From Perkinsus marinus ATCC 50983 (lineage: Eukaryota; Perkinsozoa; Perkinsida; Perkinsidae), in assembly GCF_000006405.1 (NCBI RefSeq), contig NW_003206658.1:910802-974801 (forward strand): a DNA stretch of 64,000 bases. The letters run 5' to 3'. Below the pieces are notes generated by a model. That model made no database searches, had not been told where the DNA came from, and worked only from the letters and a program-made list of their open reading frames with translations. Every line of letters begins with the position of its first letter. The first letter of the stretch is position 1. Below are positions 1 through 11,600 of the stretch, in pieces. The position numbers were made by a program, and so were the translations under genes.

Positions 1-617
1 GTCCTGAAGTCTCCGAGCCATAAGCTCGACGGCAGATGGACTCCGGGAGTTATAAAGCGACAAGTTGGTAAAGCTTGTTACGAGATTGTGTTGGAGACTT
101 CCCCATTGAGCCAGATATATCACAAAGATCACGTCAAATTGTATCATGATGCTGATCTGCTATTGGTCTTATTTCAAAAAGTCCGTCCACTCCTGGACAT
201 ACTCCTACTCAATCGGCAAAAAGGCATTTGAGCGAAGCTACTGGAGAGCCTCCGCTGCCGAAGAAGTCGAAGATCATCGAACCTCTCGGTTCAAGAGGTT
301 TGCATCCTTTTGACATGCATACACTCACTGGTTGGAGAGTACGCGATGATGAGCCGAGAGTAGGCATTGTTCTTGGTCGAGATATTAATGATAAAGTAGT
401 GGTTCATGAACACCATATTCGAGATGACTCTGCTATCCCTTTATGGATAGATGACAATGGTATTATCCATGAAGGAGGTGTACCCACTACAAAGCCAGTT
501 ATTGTAACTCTAGAGCCGAAGGATCTTGTCAGACTTACTACTATTGATAATCTTACTCTCACTCCCCGGGCCAAGAAGAAACTCTCTGAGATGGGCCTTT
601 CCTTTGGGGAGGGATGA
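1..617 (+). pseudogene. Retrotransposon pol 3' end (integrase C-terminus), frameshifted
   Basis: The reading frame is open in frame 1 up to about base 170 (a post-integrase beta-barrel-like stretch containing RQVGKACYEIVLETS and YHKDHVKLYHD) and then in frame 3 to the TGA at 615-617, so at least one frameshift separates the two parts. The last 100 residues contain VHEHHIRDDSAIPLWIDDNG, which matches the C-terminal tail of the element-C pol at 28686 (VHEYRLLDERLLPLWIGPDG). It is therefore the end of a family-C-like polyprotein whose upstream part lies outside the window. It is a relic: the frame is broken and nothing upstream is available. Confidence 0.7.
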
Positions 618-801
618 TGTTGGATTCATATAATTGTATGAGATTCGTGCATTTTGCAGTTGCACGCATACACATACGTTTAGCTAAGTTTGAGCAAAAG
701 GCTCTTGTGAGATCTAACTGGCCGTTAACTACAGAAGTTGAGTTGCCCAGTCACACATCCATAGTTGTCTTAACATCTACCTCAGCGACAATAATCTAAC
801 A
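618..801 (+). repeat. Possible 3' LTR of the preceding pol relic
   Basis: A purine-rich stretch (TTTGGGGAGGGATGA, 603-617) that could be a polypurine tract overlaps the end of the pol relic. It is followed directly by TGTTGGATTC, and 184 bases later the sequence reaches TCTAACA, giving the TG...CA ends expected of an LTR. No second copy exists in the window, so the boundaries are only a guess. Confidence 0.25.
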
Positions 802-1793
802 ATGGACCTCGAAGTCTTCAAGAAAACGCTTTCTCAGGTGATAGATTTGCCGGACGTTGTGTTGTCAGCGATATGCGCGTACTAGTCGATTCGATGTTCG
901 AGACATCGTAATTTATTATCCTGCGAGGGTAGCATGACCTTAGGAAATACTTCTGAAACCTGACCTCCCGCATACGACCCGGCGAGTAGGGGCACAGAAG
1001 TTTCTCCTTCTGTGCGAACTCAAACACAAGTTGTGTTACACAACAATATGCAAGATGTGGGAGGTGCATTGGTAATGTCGATACTCGCTCAACGCAGTGC
1101 TTTTCTTCTTTCCGCTATTGGGTTTTCAGCTATCGGGTACTACCCAATGGGTAGCTTCTGACCGAGGAATTCCCTAAGTAAATTTTCCTCCGACTGCGCA
1201 AAGAATGCGAGACCCGAATTTTTTGAAGTTCAAGTTACTAACTTAGACATTGACTTCACTACCAGTGAGTTGCCATTCTAATGGACTATCTAACCGTTAG
1301 CCTCGCATAATGCGAACCGCAATACTAGTATAATCTACCGTCACTAGAAATGATTTAGACCTAAAAATACAATCACCTAGTGACCCCGTGGCCTTCCAAC
1401 AGGAGCTGCAAAACATATACAGTAGGCTCGACTCGCAGCGAATTCGATGCTTGAATCCTTCGGGGATCACGTTCTGGATTCCGCTACTGGACTATCTAGG
1501 CTCGGAGCATCATCTTCAGTCACCGTCCTGGCGATAGTATCAATATATTGCTCGGAGCAGAGCCAGGATATGGCAATTCCAGCCTTGCCAGGGGGAAGGT
1601 TGGGTTCTACCAGTAGTACTAGTAGTAGTTCTCAAGTTTAGCATTGGGATCACGTTGAGCGTGATAACAGAACTAGACTGACTGTATATGGGTAGGACCT
1701 CATTCACTGCCGGGATCCAGTACCGATTTCTATGTCCACAGTACCGATATTCTCGTCAACGTGTTCAGCCTCGTTAACTTCTGGCAAGGTTAA
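802..1793. other. Unassigned stretch without supported gene
   Basis: Only short open frames with no recognisable domain are present. A perfect 15-bp palindrome, CTACCCAATGGGTAG, lies at 1140-1154. It is probably degenerate retroelement or LTR sequence, since both neighbours are relics. Confidence 0.4.
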
Positions 1794-3019
1794 CTATCGG
1801 GCGCTCTCCTCCATGCGGCCTAGAGCAGCCAGGGCAACAGTAATCAAAACACAGGGCATGGACTTCCGCTGCTCCCAGAATTTCGGACAACACGAAGATA
1901 TCATCGGCGGATGGATAATCGACAGAGACAGTGGCACGGTTGAGCAGTTGGAACAGTAGTAGGGATGTTTGCCCTTGACTCCAGTGCTCAGTACTCGGCT
2001 AAGGTTGTCGACCGCGATTGAGAACTTGGCAAATGCCACTAGAAATCCACAAATACCAAGAAAGAATATCAACGTAGAGAGAATTAGGTAACAGACAGAG
2101 AGATCCCCGTCGCTCAAGACTATAGTCAGGTCGTCCACAAATTCTGCGATTCCACCTCGCCCACCCGAACCTGGGGGTGCCGCCAGTAGGCACTTAACCT
2201 GGCGTCCCAGGGATTACTCCAATGATTCGGGTCCATGGACCCCGAGACAGACCCTATCTGGAGAATAATACGCCTCATCACCCGTGTGCACTTCAAGGCG
2301 ATTTAGACACCCTTCATGCGAGCAATGTCGGAGCATATAGAATGCTGAATGACAATCTGCAAAGATCAGTACCGCTGGCCGAAGGAGCCTCATACAGCAC
2401 ATAAGCACAGAGATGAAGGTAGTATGAGTGGAACTCGACGGTAACGCCCCATTCAAGGGCCTATAATCATAAATAAGAGGACCCTTTCTACTCGAGCAGG
2501 TCAGGAAAACCTCAGCAGCAGCAGCTGAAGGTTTGGAGGACATGCGCCGCCAGTGACCTCGGGAGATATACATGGAGACCAGTGACTGATACAGCGGCCG
2601 CTGTTTTGCACTTAACTTGGCGTAGACCTTAGTGGCATACTGGTGACCTCGGAGGAGCAGACCGTCGCATGAGAAAGTGCATCGAGCAATTCGAAGATAC
2701 CAGAGACAGCGGAATGGATCTCTACGATAGATCCATTGGCAACCCCAACGGTTAAAGGATGCTCGAGCTTGTATGATGATACTGGAAGACGATCAGTATC
2801 ATTGGTGGCCACGTACGAGTAACCAGAAGCGGAATCAACAACACAGTCGACCTCGACGCCCGCGAGGCGCCCAAGGACAATCTCTGGAAGAGATTGAGGA
2901 ATGTTGAGGAACGACGATTGCTGGATTATATCGTCGACATCATCCGCCCGACAAGGGCTCTCGGCTTTCTCTATCGACTTAGCCGAGAAGAGAGGGACAG
3001 CATCAGTTGACGACTTCAA
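1794..3019 (-). pseudogene. Family-B retrotransposon relic: protease, reverse transcriptase, RNase H fragments
   Basis: Read on the minus strand, three blocks appear in retroelement order. At 3019-2646 there is an aspartic-protease-like block with VDCVVDSASG at the active site. At 2640-2214 there is an RT block with DYRPLNGALPSSSTH and the palm motif-A stretch FADCHSAFYMLRH. At 2138-1794 lies the tail of an RNase H region (DNLSRVLSTG, PKFWEQRKSM). The second and third blocks are close copies of the family-B element at 24859-26097. The blocks are in different frames and are joined by deletions, so this is a dead copy. It still holds the protease, which the 23-26 kb copy lacks. Confidence 0.75.
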
Positions 3020-3079
3020 TGGAATAGAAGGAATAATACATCTAGGACTTCGATCTATCAGGGAGCAGACTGGTTCAGA

Positions 3080-3290
3080 ACATTACTGATTGGGGGTCCC
3101 GGATCAATTATCTGAAAATATACAGTGAGTTGCAGACTTTAGTGAATTATTAGAAGTAAAAGTAAAAGTAGAATGGGCCTCGTACCCTACTGGCGCCGAT
3201 AATAACGAGGCCCTGTGGCTTCTCCCAGCGTCTGAAAAGGTCGAATAGCGACGCCCATCTCCGCGCACGTCACAGCATTGAGGTTACTCT
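3080..3290. repeat. About 200-bp module shared with 26660-26856
   Basis: The block containing TTGCAGACTTTA, GGGCCTCGTACCCTACTGGC, AACGAGGCCCTGTGGCTT and GACGCCCATCTCCGCG recurs at 26660-26856 with scattered substitutions. In both places it lies on the 5' side of a minus-strand family-B coding relic, so it is probably part of that element's untranslated leader or an insertion inside it. It contains no open frame of note. Confidence 0.7.
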
Positions 3291-3304
3291 TCATGTGATC
3301 GCCA

Positions 3305-3610
3305 TCATTCGCCATCATTGAACGCGGCAAACCCGTAAATGTAACCATAGGAGTGATGGAGGATCAGAGTATCATCGGTGACCAAAGTTTTATTCGTTCG
3401 GAAATACATAACGGTTCCCTCTGGATGTTGTGCCGCGAGTTCAGAGATTGGAGCTGGGCTACTAGAGTCCTTGACCCTATGAACCTTTTCTGGTCGCTTG
3501 AAACCCATCGTGAACTGCCTCCCAAAAGACTCTGCGTTCTCTATTGACTTGCACACCGTTGTAATAGCAGTAGTGACGCAGATCGGAGGCTGTCCAGCAC
3601 CTGGGGGCAT
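3305..3610 (-). pseudogene. Possible gag remnant of the family-B relic
   Basis: An open minus-strand frame of 101 codons holds the stretch CKSIENAESFG, resembling SAKSIEKAES in the protease block at 2612-3019. It lies upstream of that block in the same orientation, so it may be a gag or linker piece of the same element. No zinc knuckle or other diagnostic motif is visible, and it may not be a gene piece at all. Confidence 0.3.
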
Positions 3611-3999
3611 CCTTGTGAAGATTCAGATGATTTTCTCACCTCGCTATCACCCCGTTGAGAAGTTGAGATATGCTGTATTCGCCAAGTTGATCGATAACAT
3701 ATAGCTTTTGTGGTTTTTGCTAACAGAAGATTACAGGCTCCTTACAGATTGCCCTGTCGTGTTCTGTCCGGTGCCTGGAGCTACATAATATTCAAGACAT
3801 CGGATGACACTTTTCTGAGAAAACTGTCTGCTAGGAATCGGATCTCAGCAGGCTCACTCCCATACACGAAGAAACATAGGTTGCCAATAACGGTCCCCCT
3901 CTGCTTGAAGGTCTCAGCCATGTTGCCATATAAACTTGTGGGTTCGCAGGCGACGAGAAACCCCTGCATGGAGTGATGTCTTGGAACCAAACTGTCGCA
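3611..3999. other. Unassigned stretch
   Basis: No domain, repeat or convincing open frame was recognised. The overlapping short frames on both strands have no composition or motif that favours coding. Confidence 0.35.
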
Positions 4000-5157
4000 G
4001 CAACGGTGCTGTAGTAGCGGTCCACCTATGTTTAGACGTTTAAGCATCACTCTCTGCTGTCTCATGCAGCAGCTGCATTGCAGCTTAGAAGATCCGTCCA
4101 CGGAGTTGAGGAGCTTAGCAGTCGAAGGAGACGATCAAGGCCATCCAGCAGTTCAACAGGTTAATTGATAGCACTCCCATCAGTAGATTCGTCTGATGCT
4201 AGTTTGTTTGGCTTAGGATATATTATATGCAATGCTAGTTCACGCGGAATTTTTACCGCCAGCCGTAAGCTAGTTCCTTTGCCTGCGATGCCATACTCCA
4301 TAGTTCGTAAGGAAACACTAGCCCTAGAATATGCGTTGACTGCTCTTATCACTCGCGCTAAAGATTTTCCTTATCCGAGGAATCGGGTATTCTATGTGCT
4401 GACTGACTCCAATGTTGTTCTTCAGAGAGCTTCTCGAGTCCTAAGCCATGGTCACGGAGATGCTGCCACTGTCTGGAAAGCGCCCCAAGGCTGGAGCACA
4501 TGGGAGATCAATCACTGCAAAGCCATAGCCGATCAGTTGAAGGTTCTCCAGGAGATAGCCAGTCCACAGTCAGTCCACTTACGTCACTGCCCTGGTAACG
4601 CCAATCTTTCCGATGGCTGTAGTCGAGGACTTGATCCCTTCGGTGAATCTTATCCTCAAGCCGAACGATTCCTTCGAGAGCTACTGGCATCTCACGGCAC
4701 GCCCGTTGTCGAGCAAGCGAGTGGTATCGATTGGGTGGGGTTTGCATCCGATGAAAACGGCTGGTCCACTGACACTCTACCCCAATCAGTTGGGCATGAC
4801 AAGGTATCCAAGGTCAAAGCTGGTCTCTATCCTCTGATCGTTGCTGCTCAAGCCGAGGACCCCCACACTCAGATATGCCTAAGCTTACTCGACTCCAAGC
4901 AAAAAACTACTACTCTACCAGATCAACTACAACGACGTCTCCAAAGCTACTCGCATGATGAGAGAGCAAGATTTGTGGTGGTAGTTGAGGAAGGACAAAG
5001 GGTCCTACGGTTGGGAGTCGGTCGAGCAGTAAACGAGAACGACCCGTCTAAATCGCCTATCTTCGTCCCGGAGACAGTGAGAGATGCGGTCATCAGCCAC
5101 CTCCACAGCTTCTCCTGTTATCAGCCATCCAAGTACTTGGTAGCTTATGCCGAGAAG

Positions 5158-5193
<36 letters not shown>

Positions 5194-6345
5194 AAAGGTA
5201 TAGGAAAGGCCATTCGTGCATACTCGCGCAGCTCCCCTGGTTGCCAGCGCAGCAGGCATGCAAAGATGTGGCCAGATACATGTCAAAGAGTCATCCCCAA
5301 GGATTTTGATGTCAACTGCGTGTTAACACTGGATTGGATGGGTCCGCAAGTGAGCCCTATGGTCCGGTAGCAACGGTGCCCTATGTCGGTGGTCAAGATC
5401 TGTTACAGACGACCAAGAATGAGAGCGAGGTTCCCAGATATACTCTGCATATATACGACCTAGTATTTCGCTACAGTGCCTTCTATCTAGCACGGGACGA
5501 GCCAGCCAGCTCTGCCAGACTACTTACCGAGTACCATTTCCACAAGCATTTCCACATTTCCACGGTTATCCACAATATATTGTGGTCGATCAAAATAGGA
5601 GTTTCATTGGCAAAATATATGTTGGATGGGCGGCATCTCTGGGCATATCAGTGGTAGCTCAAGCTCCATATGCATCATTCCGCCGCAGCTATCTTGAACG
5701 CCAACATCTGGAGTTCTGGGCTCTAATCAGAACCATCCGCGAGGATGAGCCGGCTTGAGGCCTCACTCTTTCTCCGTGGTATGCTCTTGTTCCCAAAGTG
5801 GCCTCAACAATCAACTCTACACCGGTAGCGAGCGACATCACCCCCAACGACTTGATTTTTGCAGCGGCACCCAAGCCACCACCATCGATCTCTTCAAGAC
5901 TGCCCAATCGGAGCACGAGGATTTCAAGTAAAAAACCTACGTCGAGGCTAAGCGTAGAGGTCACCAGGATATGTTCAAAACCTTTCATGAGCATACATTG
6001 AGCCGCTTGCGGAAGACAGCCATCAAGATGGCAGAGAAGAGTAGACGTCGCCGAGCTCCAAACTTAGCTCCCTACCAGAAGGGTGACTGGCTCTGAGTTG
6101 CGTCCAATACCATCAATAAGCTCAAGCCCCGATGGACTGGTCCTTTCAAGTGTATGGGAGGTGAAGAAGTGACTGGCTCGACCCAATTGATAGAGATATC
6201 TTCTTGGAGTGACCAACCCCGAGGACAAGTGCATGCAGCGACGAGCAGTTAGACGTCTACTGGCGACAAGATAAGAGCCAGCCGACGACTACCTCTGCTG
6301 TCTTCCCAGTCTCGGGAGACATACCGACTGTAAAGTCGGAGCAGT
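4000..6345 (+). pseudogene. LTR-retrotransposon pol relic: RNase H and integrase
   Basis: A 401-codon open frame (4165-5370) starts in an RNase H domain: VDSSDASLFGLGYI, then KETLALEYALTAL, YVLTDSNVVLQ and HCPGNANLSDGCSRG supply the usual acidic positions and histidine. An integrase zinc-binding region follows (HLHSF ... PGCQRSRHAKM), then the first integrase-core aspartate in LTLDWMG. The core and C-terminal region continue in shifted frames with stops (5334-5657, then about 5640-6290, for example FRRSYLERQHLEFWALI and LAPYQKGDWL). Weak traces before 4165 (PSTELRSLAVEGDDQGHPAV) suggest the RT side is lost or scrambled. It is dead by several frameshifts. The exact superfamily is not clear. 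Confidence 0.75.
5158..5193 (+). repeat. (TAC)12 microsatellite inside pol relic
   Basis: Twelve perfect TAC units fall in the reading frame of the integrase zinc-binding region and encode twelve tyrosines between YAEK and KGIGK. They sit where the HHCC finger should be continuous, so the expansion probably happened after the element died. Confidence 0.95.
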
Positions 6346-6569
6346 TCCCTGCGATGCGACACTTCATGATCGAGGGTGGCGACAAGGAATGGCAGCTCTT
6401 GGTTGCAAGGTCGGTCGTCCCCATCAAGGATTCTACTGATCTATGGTTACAGTGCGATCAATGTGACGTGTGGACAGAAGTTACGGCAGTTCTCCATGAA
6501 GCCTATAAGGGTGATGCTCCATTCAGTTGCAGCATTCTCGGTGTTCCATGTGTGTTTCCGGACATGTGA
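6346..6569 (+). pseudogene. CW-like zinc finger at end of pol relic
   Basis: An open frame (6354-6569) ends with LWLQCDQCDVWTEV, then about twenty residues, SCSILGVPCVFPDM and a stop. The W-x-Q-C-x2-C-x2-W start followed by two later cysteines and a final P-D is the pattern of CW zinc fingers, a methyl-lysine reader fold of chromatin proteins. The last two cysteines are closer together (six residues) than is usual. It lies directly behind the integrase C-terminal remnants, so it may have been a chromatin-targeting tail of that element. A chance similarity is possible. Confidence 0.4.
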
Positions 6570-8484
6570 TTCTCGTATTTGTTATCTTGCTGCTATCAAT
6601 TTTACGGTCGATTATTCGAGCTGCATATCATCAGCAACAAATCGCTGTACTCATTTGGGGGCGGCCAGTATCCTCATATCTTTGATCGTCGCCCGCCCGA
6701 GCGTTTTACAGTACTCTCTACTGTAGTACTCTGTACTATCTCAAAGCAGCATGATCAATTAAGCAAGAGTAACGTTTGGTTTCTCTTCTATGGTTGTGTT
6801 GAACGATGATCTCGACAACTCTCCCAACACGACTAACGAGTCCGTAATGGCCAGTGAGCATATCATCCTAGACGTTCTTAATACCGTCCCTATAAACTCA
6901 CCAGACTTTTGGAATACACTTCGTGTGATAAATATTTCAGGGCGGTGGCGACGCCGGCAACATTAACTGATTCGTAATTAATAAAAACGGCTCATCCTCA
7001 TTGATAAAATGAGATAGACAGATTGTCAAAACACTGATTATCGATGAGAGCTCTAAAGAGTCTCGAGCTTCTCCCAACTCGGAATTCATCAGTTCAAGAT
7101 CATCATCATCATCATCATCATCATCAGCTGTTACAACCACTCAATCGTTTCGGACACTTAGCACTAGACATTCGACCGAGCGCGAACAATGTACCCTCGC
7201 CACCACCTTCTTATTCGAGTCACTAGTCACGTCAGCTCTGCGTTGCAAGGTGTTGGCTATCAGGTTTATGTTGAAATTCAAATGCCTAATCTGTAAGGTC
7301 CTCAGATAGACAACGCATTACGAATCAGTACGAACCCACAATTGTTATTCATGCTAAGGCTGCTGCTGCTTCTCGAGGTGCGCCCGTTCTTCATGCAATT
7401 TTCGTGCACTATCAGTTTACTTGGGTGAAAGTCCAGGCTTGCATGGGGCAAACTCAAGCGAGCGTAACAAGTATCGCTCGTGCGTGCGTGGCGCACGCCA
7501 TTGTGATCGACCCGAATCAGAAAGTGGTGCAACCGGTCGAGACTGAAGTGACAGCAATCTGGCTGTCCAGGAGCCTCTCGAGCCTCTGTAAAATTTCTGT
7601 TTCGGTCTGCAGAGATCTTCATTTGTTTACGTATAGATGTTGAAATGTTCAATCAGATTGCTTACCATCTCGAATTTGAGCAGGAGTTGACTAATTATCC
7701 GGTCTTCATCTCTCGTCATCTTTGCATTCTTCGTTATGATCTACTGACCCGGGCTCAGTGATCAGCTTGATATGTTACAGATCCTAGATCGCCGGCCTTC
7801 TAGCTTGGGCAAGCTCCTCTTCTAAGGTACCTTTTGGGAGACGTCTTTGAGCGTTGACTCAGGAGGGAACTTCTCGTGTACCCGCAACGCACTGTCGAGC
7901 CACTGACCGAGGCTCAGTGTGGTCATTTATCGGAGACACGTCCGTGAGCGTTGACTCCTATGACCCGATGGAGCCTCCGAGTCACGTTGCACGGGAGAAT
8001 CTCCGTTGTTCATCTCTGGCCTGGTTTGCGTTAGAGAACCGGCCACGAGAGATCATCCATCATGCAGTTGCCGAAAGCTACAAATCACGGACCCAGTTTA
8101 CGGGTTCCGTGTTGTGGTTTTCGACCACTGCCCCTCCCGGACTCGCAGATCAGAGGTTTCAGTGACGTTATCGTCGACAGGCTATTTCAACTTGGTGTCA
8201 CTGTCGCTGACCTTCCGATCTTGGTCTTAAAGCCGGACATGCTGAAGAACACGGTTGTTGATGTCCTCTGCCCCATTGGTAAAGAGAAAACGGCAGACCA
8301 GACGTAGCTCCTTTCGGTTCGTGGTCTGAGGATTGGATCCGCTTTACAAGGTGCTGTTAAGGCCTTTTTCAACAAGCATGGTGCTGCCGCACAGGTCAAC
8401 TCGAGTACATGGAGCGTATCTCGAGACGTTATCGTGGTGGTTGCCCAGGTTTGGTAGTCGACCAGGCTAAGTGAAACTGCTGAG
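6570..8484. other. Long stretch without recognised gene
   Basis: Only short frames without known motifs occur. It may hold the LTR and untranslated region of the preceding element, but no second copy exists to define one. A near repeat (GAGACGTCTTTGAGCGTTGACTC near 7840 and GAGACACGTCCGTGAGCGTTGACTC near 7932, abbreviated here as a GTGAGCGTTGACTC-type block) occurs twice about 90 bp apart. Confidence 0.4.
7099..7125 (+). repeat. (ATC)9 microsatellite
   Basis: Nine tandem ATC units. The open frames crossing it (poly-His on plus, poly-Asp on minus) are products of the repeat. Confidence 0.9.
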
Positions 8485-8699
8485 TGAGTTTCTTGCTACC
8501 TACCGAGAGGTAAAACTAGACTCCGATCGTTCCACAGGAAACAAGTAGCCGGTAGTGGATGTCAGCGGCAACATCCAATGGAATCCCGACTCGGCGTATG
8601 GCCGAGTTGTACGGCCTTCTCCCTATCGTATTATGTATCGATACTAGCTGCGGAGCCTCGGAGCCTGGTTTCATCTCTCGGTAGGTAGCAAGAAACTCA
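8485..8699. repeat. 25-bp perfect inverted repeat flanking 165 bp
   Basis: Bases 8485-8509 and 8675-8699 are perfect reverse complements (the arm contains TTCTTGCTACCTACCGAGAG), and the match weakens outside (GTAAAAC against GTTTCAT). The enclosed 165 bp have no gene. The LINE begins immediately after the right arm. It could be a small fold-back element or a stem-loop at the LINE insertion point. No target duplication was seen. Confidence 0.75.
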
Positions 8700-11600
8700 T
8701 AGGTTCTATTTTTTGGCTCCCAAAATGTCCTCCCCCGACTCGCGACCTTCACGTGGCGAACCGGATGAACCGCTCGCTGTTTCTTGGACAGCTGATGCGG
8801 TGATCGACAGCAAGCGGGCAAGACGACGCCGTGGGACGCGATCACAAGTCGCCCTGATGAGATGTCGGGTGGCAAGAGCTGCCAGGCGTCGACTCAAGCG
8901 TCAGCGTACCCGGACGCATCGCGATAGTTCTGAGAGGCGTAGGACACCCTCAGTAGTTCGAACTACAGTCCTCATAGTGGTGGATCCATCAGGTCGTACA
9001 ACCGAAGGGACGTAGACCCCAGTGTGATACGCATGTACACCTGGAACGTACGTTGCCTATTAGGATACGCCAACAGGTTCGCAGTCGTTGAGTTCTTGAA
9101 AGCGATCGGGAGTGATGTCCCAATAATCGCCCTACAGGAAGCTCGACTACGAGAGGAAGTGCAAGGGGAATCGCTAGGGGATCACATCCTCTACAGCTGT
9201 CCTGCATTACGCGGAATCGGTGGAGTGGGTTTCCTAGTCCATCCCAATGTCAGAGTTCAGTCGTGGGTATCTATTTCAAATAGAATAGCTCACATCACGC
9301 TGAACAGTGACATGACCATTGTCGTGTGCTACGCTCCCACAGAGGTACCATACTTCTGAACTTTTCGAGTTTCGAGGCTCGATCTCGAATCGATTCGGTC
9401 CCAGAGGTTATACAATCGATTGGTCCAATATCGATACCGGTAACCGAGAATCGATCTCGAATCGATTCTTTCGATTTAGGGGCGCCGGTTCGATCCAAGG
9501 CTCCGGCATTTTTATGTATTTTCTATTTCGAAAAGTTGCGCACAATGGAACCACTGAAACCCGGCACCTGCTCATCCGCGCCCCTAGATTCGTCGCCCCT
9601 AAGGTACTCAATCCGCCCCTAAATTGCCCAATCCGCCCCTAAATGACTCGTACCGGCCCCTAACTTTTCAAGCTACCCGAGCGTCCCTGAAGCTTCACTG
9701 CAAGCATGTCACGTGGCTTTGTTGACTGCCATGACATCTTGAGGAAAACTCATGTGCATCACGCTTGACCCTGGCCGTCTGAAAGATACATGTTCGAACT
9801 TGACCAGCCACTGGCTTGAACGTTTCGAAACCTTGGCCGACGCAATGATCAATCTAGTTTCGCATCGTTGTGTTGAGCCGTGCTATCTACTGATCTTGGC
9901 CGGCGGCCAATGGCCGCCCTGAACACGTACTGAGCGTACTGAACTCCACCACGTAACTACATTTATTAGCTAAGCACACTGGTATGGGTCACTGAGACAG
10001 AAACTGTGCCATGTATGTCAGTCTCAGAGAAGCTGTAACGATAGCGGATGACTCATCCAACTTTAGAACGCATGTGGCATATTTAGGGGCGGATTGAGTA
10101 ATTTAGGGGCGGGGCGAAGAATCCGGATTTTTGAACCTATGCTATATGCGATAACTATTAGAGTTATTAGGCTACTTAGTAGCCGCTACTAGGGATATTG
10201 AATTTGCGGTGTGGATTATGCTCAGAAATAGTATTTGGATAATCTTCTTCTGAATTACCGAAGAACAATCTCGAGGGTTCGTCGAGGCTCGAGGCAAACG
10301 CGCAATCTGACCGAACCCGGGGAATACCATCCTTCCGACCCGGGGAATCGGCATCTGCAGAATATCTGGCTGTCGCCGCAATTGGCAGCGTGCCACAGCA
10401 AAGCGATTCGCCTCGGGCGAACAGCAAGGTCGTGCGCGGATATTCAGTATCTCGCTGATGGAGTCTATCCGAGTCAGATAATCAGACAGCCTCCCAGTGC
10501 CTGTGGCTATCAACTGAGCGGTCTAGCCTCGACCCTTACTTTTTCTTCTCGTGGAAGTGCTTTGCTAAAGGCATCCTGAATTGTTGCAATAATATGACAG
10601 GTGCTGTAGACCCTATAAGTAACCCTCAATGCTGACGTAGAAGAGCATTTCAATGAATTTCGAGTTTCGAGGTGGATCGATTCCTCGAATCGAATCGATT
10701 CGTCTGCCCGCCGCAGCATCCTCGATTGATTAGCACCGAACAATCGATCGATTTTCGATATCTCGATCCAATCGAGCCTCGGTCCGATGTATGAGAGGTA
10801 CCGCCGCAGGGTCAAAAGGATGAGTCTTGGGATGCTGTCGAAGAAGTGGTGAGACTAAAAAGTCCGGAAATTGTCTGCGGTGACTTCAACGCCAGGTTAG
10901 ATTCAGATCTCGCGAGGGATCCGATCCACGGCCTCGGCAAGGCTTATGCCTATGAAGAGACCAATGACAATGGATGAAGACTAGTCATGCTTGCTGCTGC
11001 CTCACATACTGGCCATGCAGTGAGTCCTTTTCCCAAGCCCCAAACTCACCTTGGGACGTGGCTCGCCCGGTAGAGAAGTGCTGGCATCAGCTAGATCACT
11101 TCCTGATCCGCAGCAACAGGAAACTACAAGTGCTGGATGTTCGTGTGAGACAGACAGTCATGGGTTCATCTAATCACTGTGCACTAGGACTCTCATTTCG
11201 TAACACAACAACTTGTCGGCCCACCCGGCGTCTCCAAGGACGGAAATTAGCCTCACGTCCTATCGTTGATAGACGGGCTTTTATTGCGAAGGTCCGCGAA
11301 AAGGAAGCCCAGCATGAGCTCGAGATGGGTATGATCCATACTTGTCCTCAGGATGGTGCCCACTCAGACGTAGTCCATGCATTTCAAGCTCCCATGCGTA
11401 AGCTGGATGGGGTAAAATCGTGTTTTAAAAAGCCCTGGTTCTCTGCATCTCATGTTGCAGCTGCAGTTAGCGAGAAGAGACTGAAATGGGAGGCGTTACT
11501 ATCTAGGAAGACACCAGAAGCTTTCAAGTCATACCGCGAAGCTCGCAGTAACGTGGTGGAAGTAGTGAGAAAAGCTAAAACCGATTTTATAGAGCTGAAG

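Noticed and set aside
1140-1154. 15-bp palindrome as a binding site
   Set aside because: Single occurrence in an unassigned stretch with no associated gene.
5005-5286. Minus-strand frames with poly-Val or poly-Ser across 5158-5193
   Set aside because: Opposite-strand readings of the TAC repeat; the plus strand has RNase H and integrase motifs.
8700-8725. Possible spliced-leader trace TTTTTTGGCTCCCAA before the LINE ATG
   Set aside because: Only the TTTGGCTC core agrees with the leader; spacing and flanks do not, so chance is likely.
10172-10579. Overlapping frames of 113 and 114 codons within the DNA element
   Set aside because: Open on both strands with no motif; expected by chance in GC-balanced palindromic sequence.
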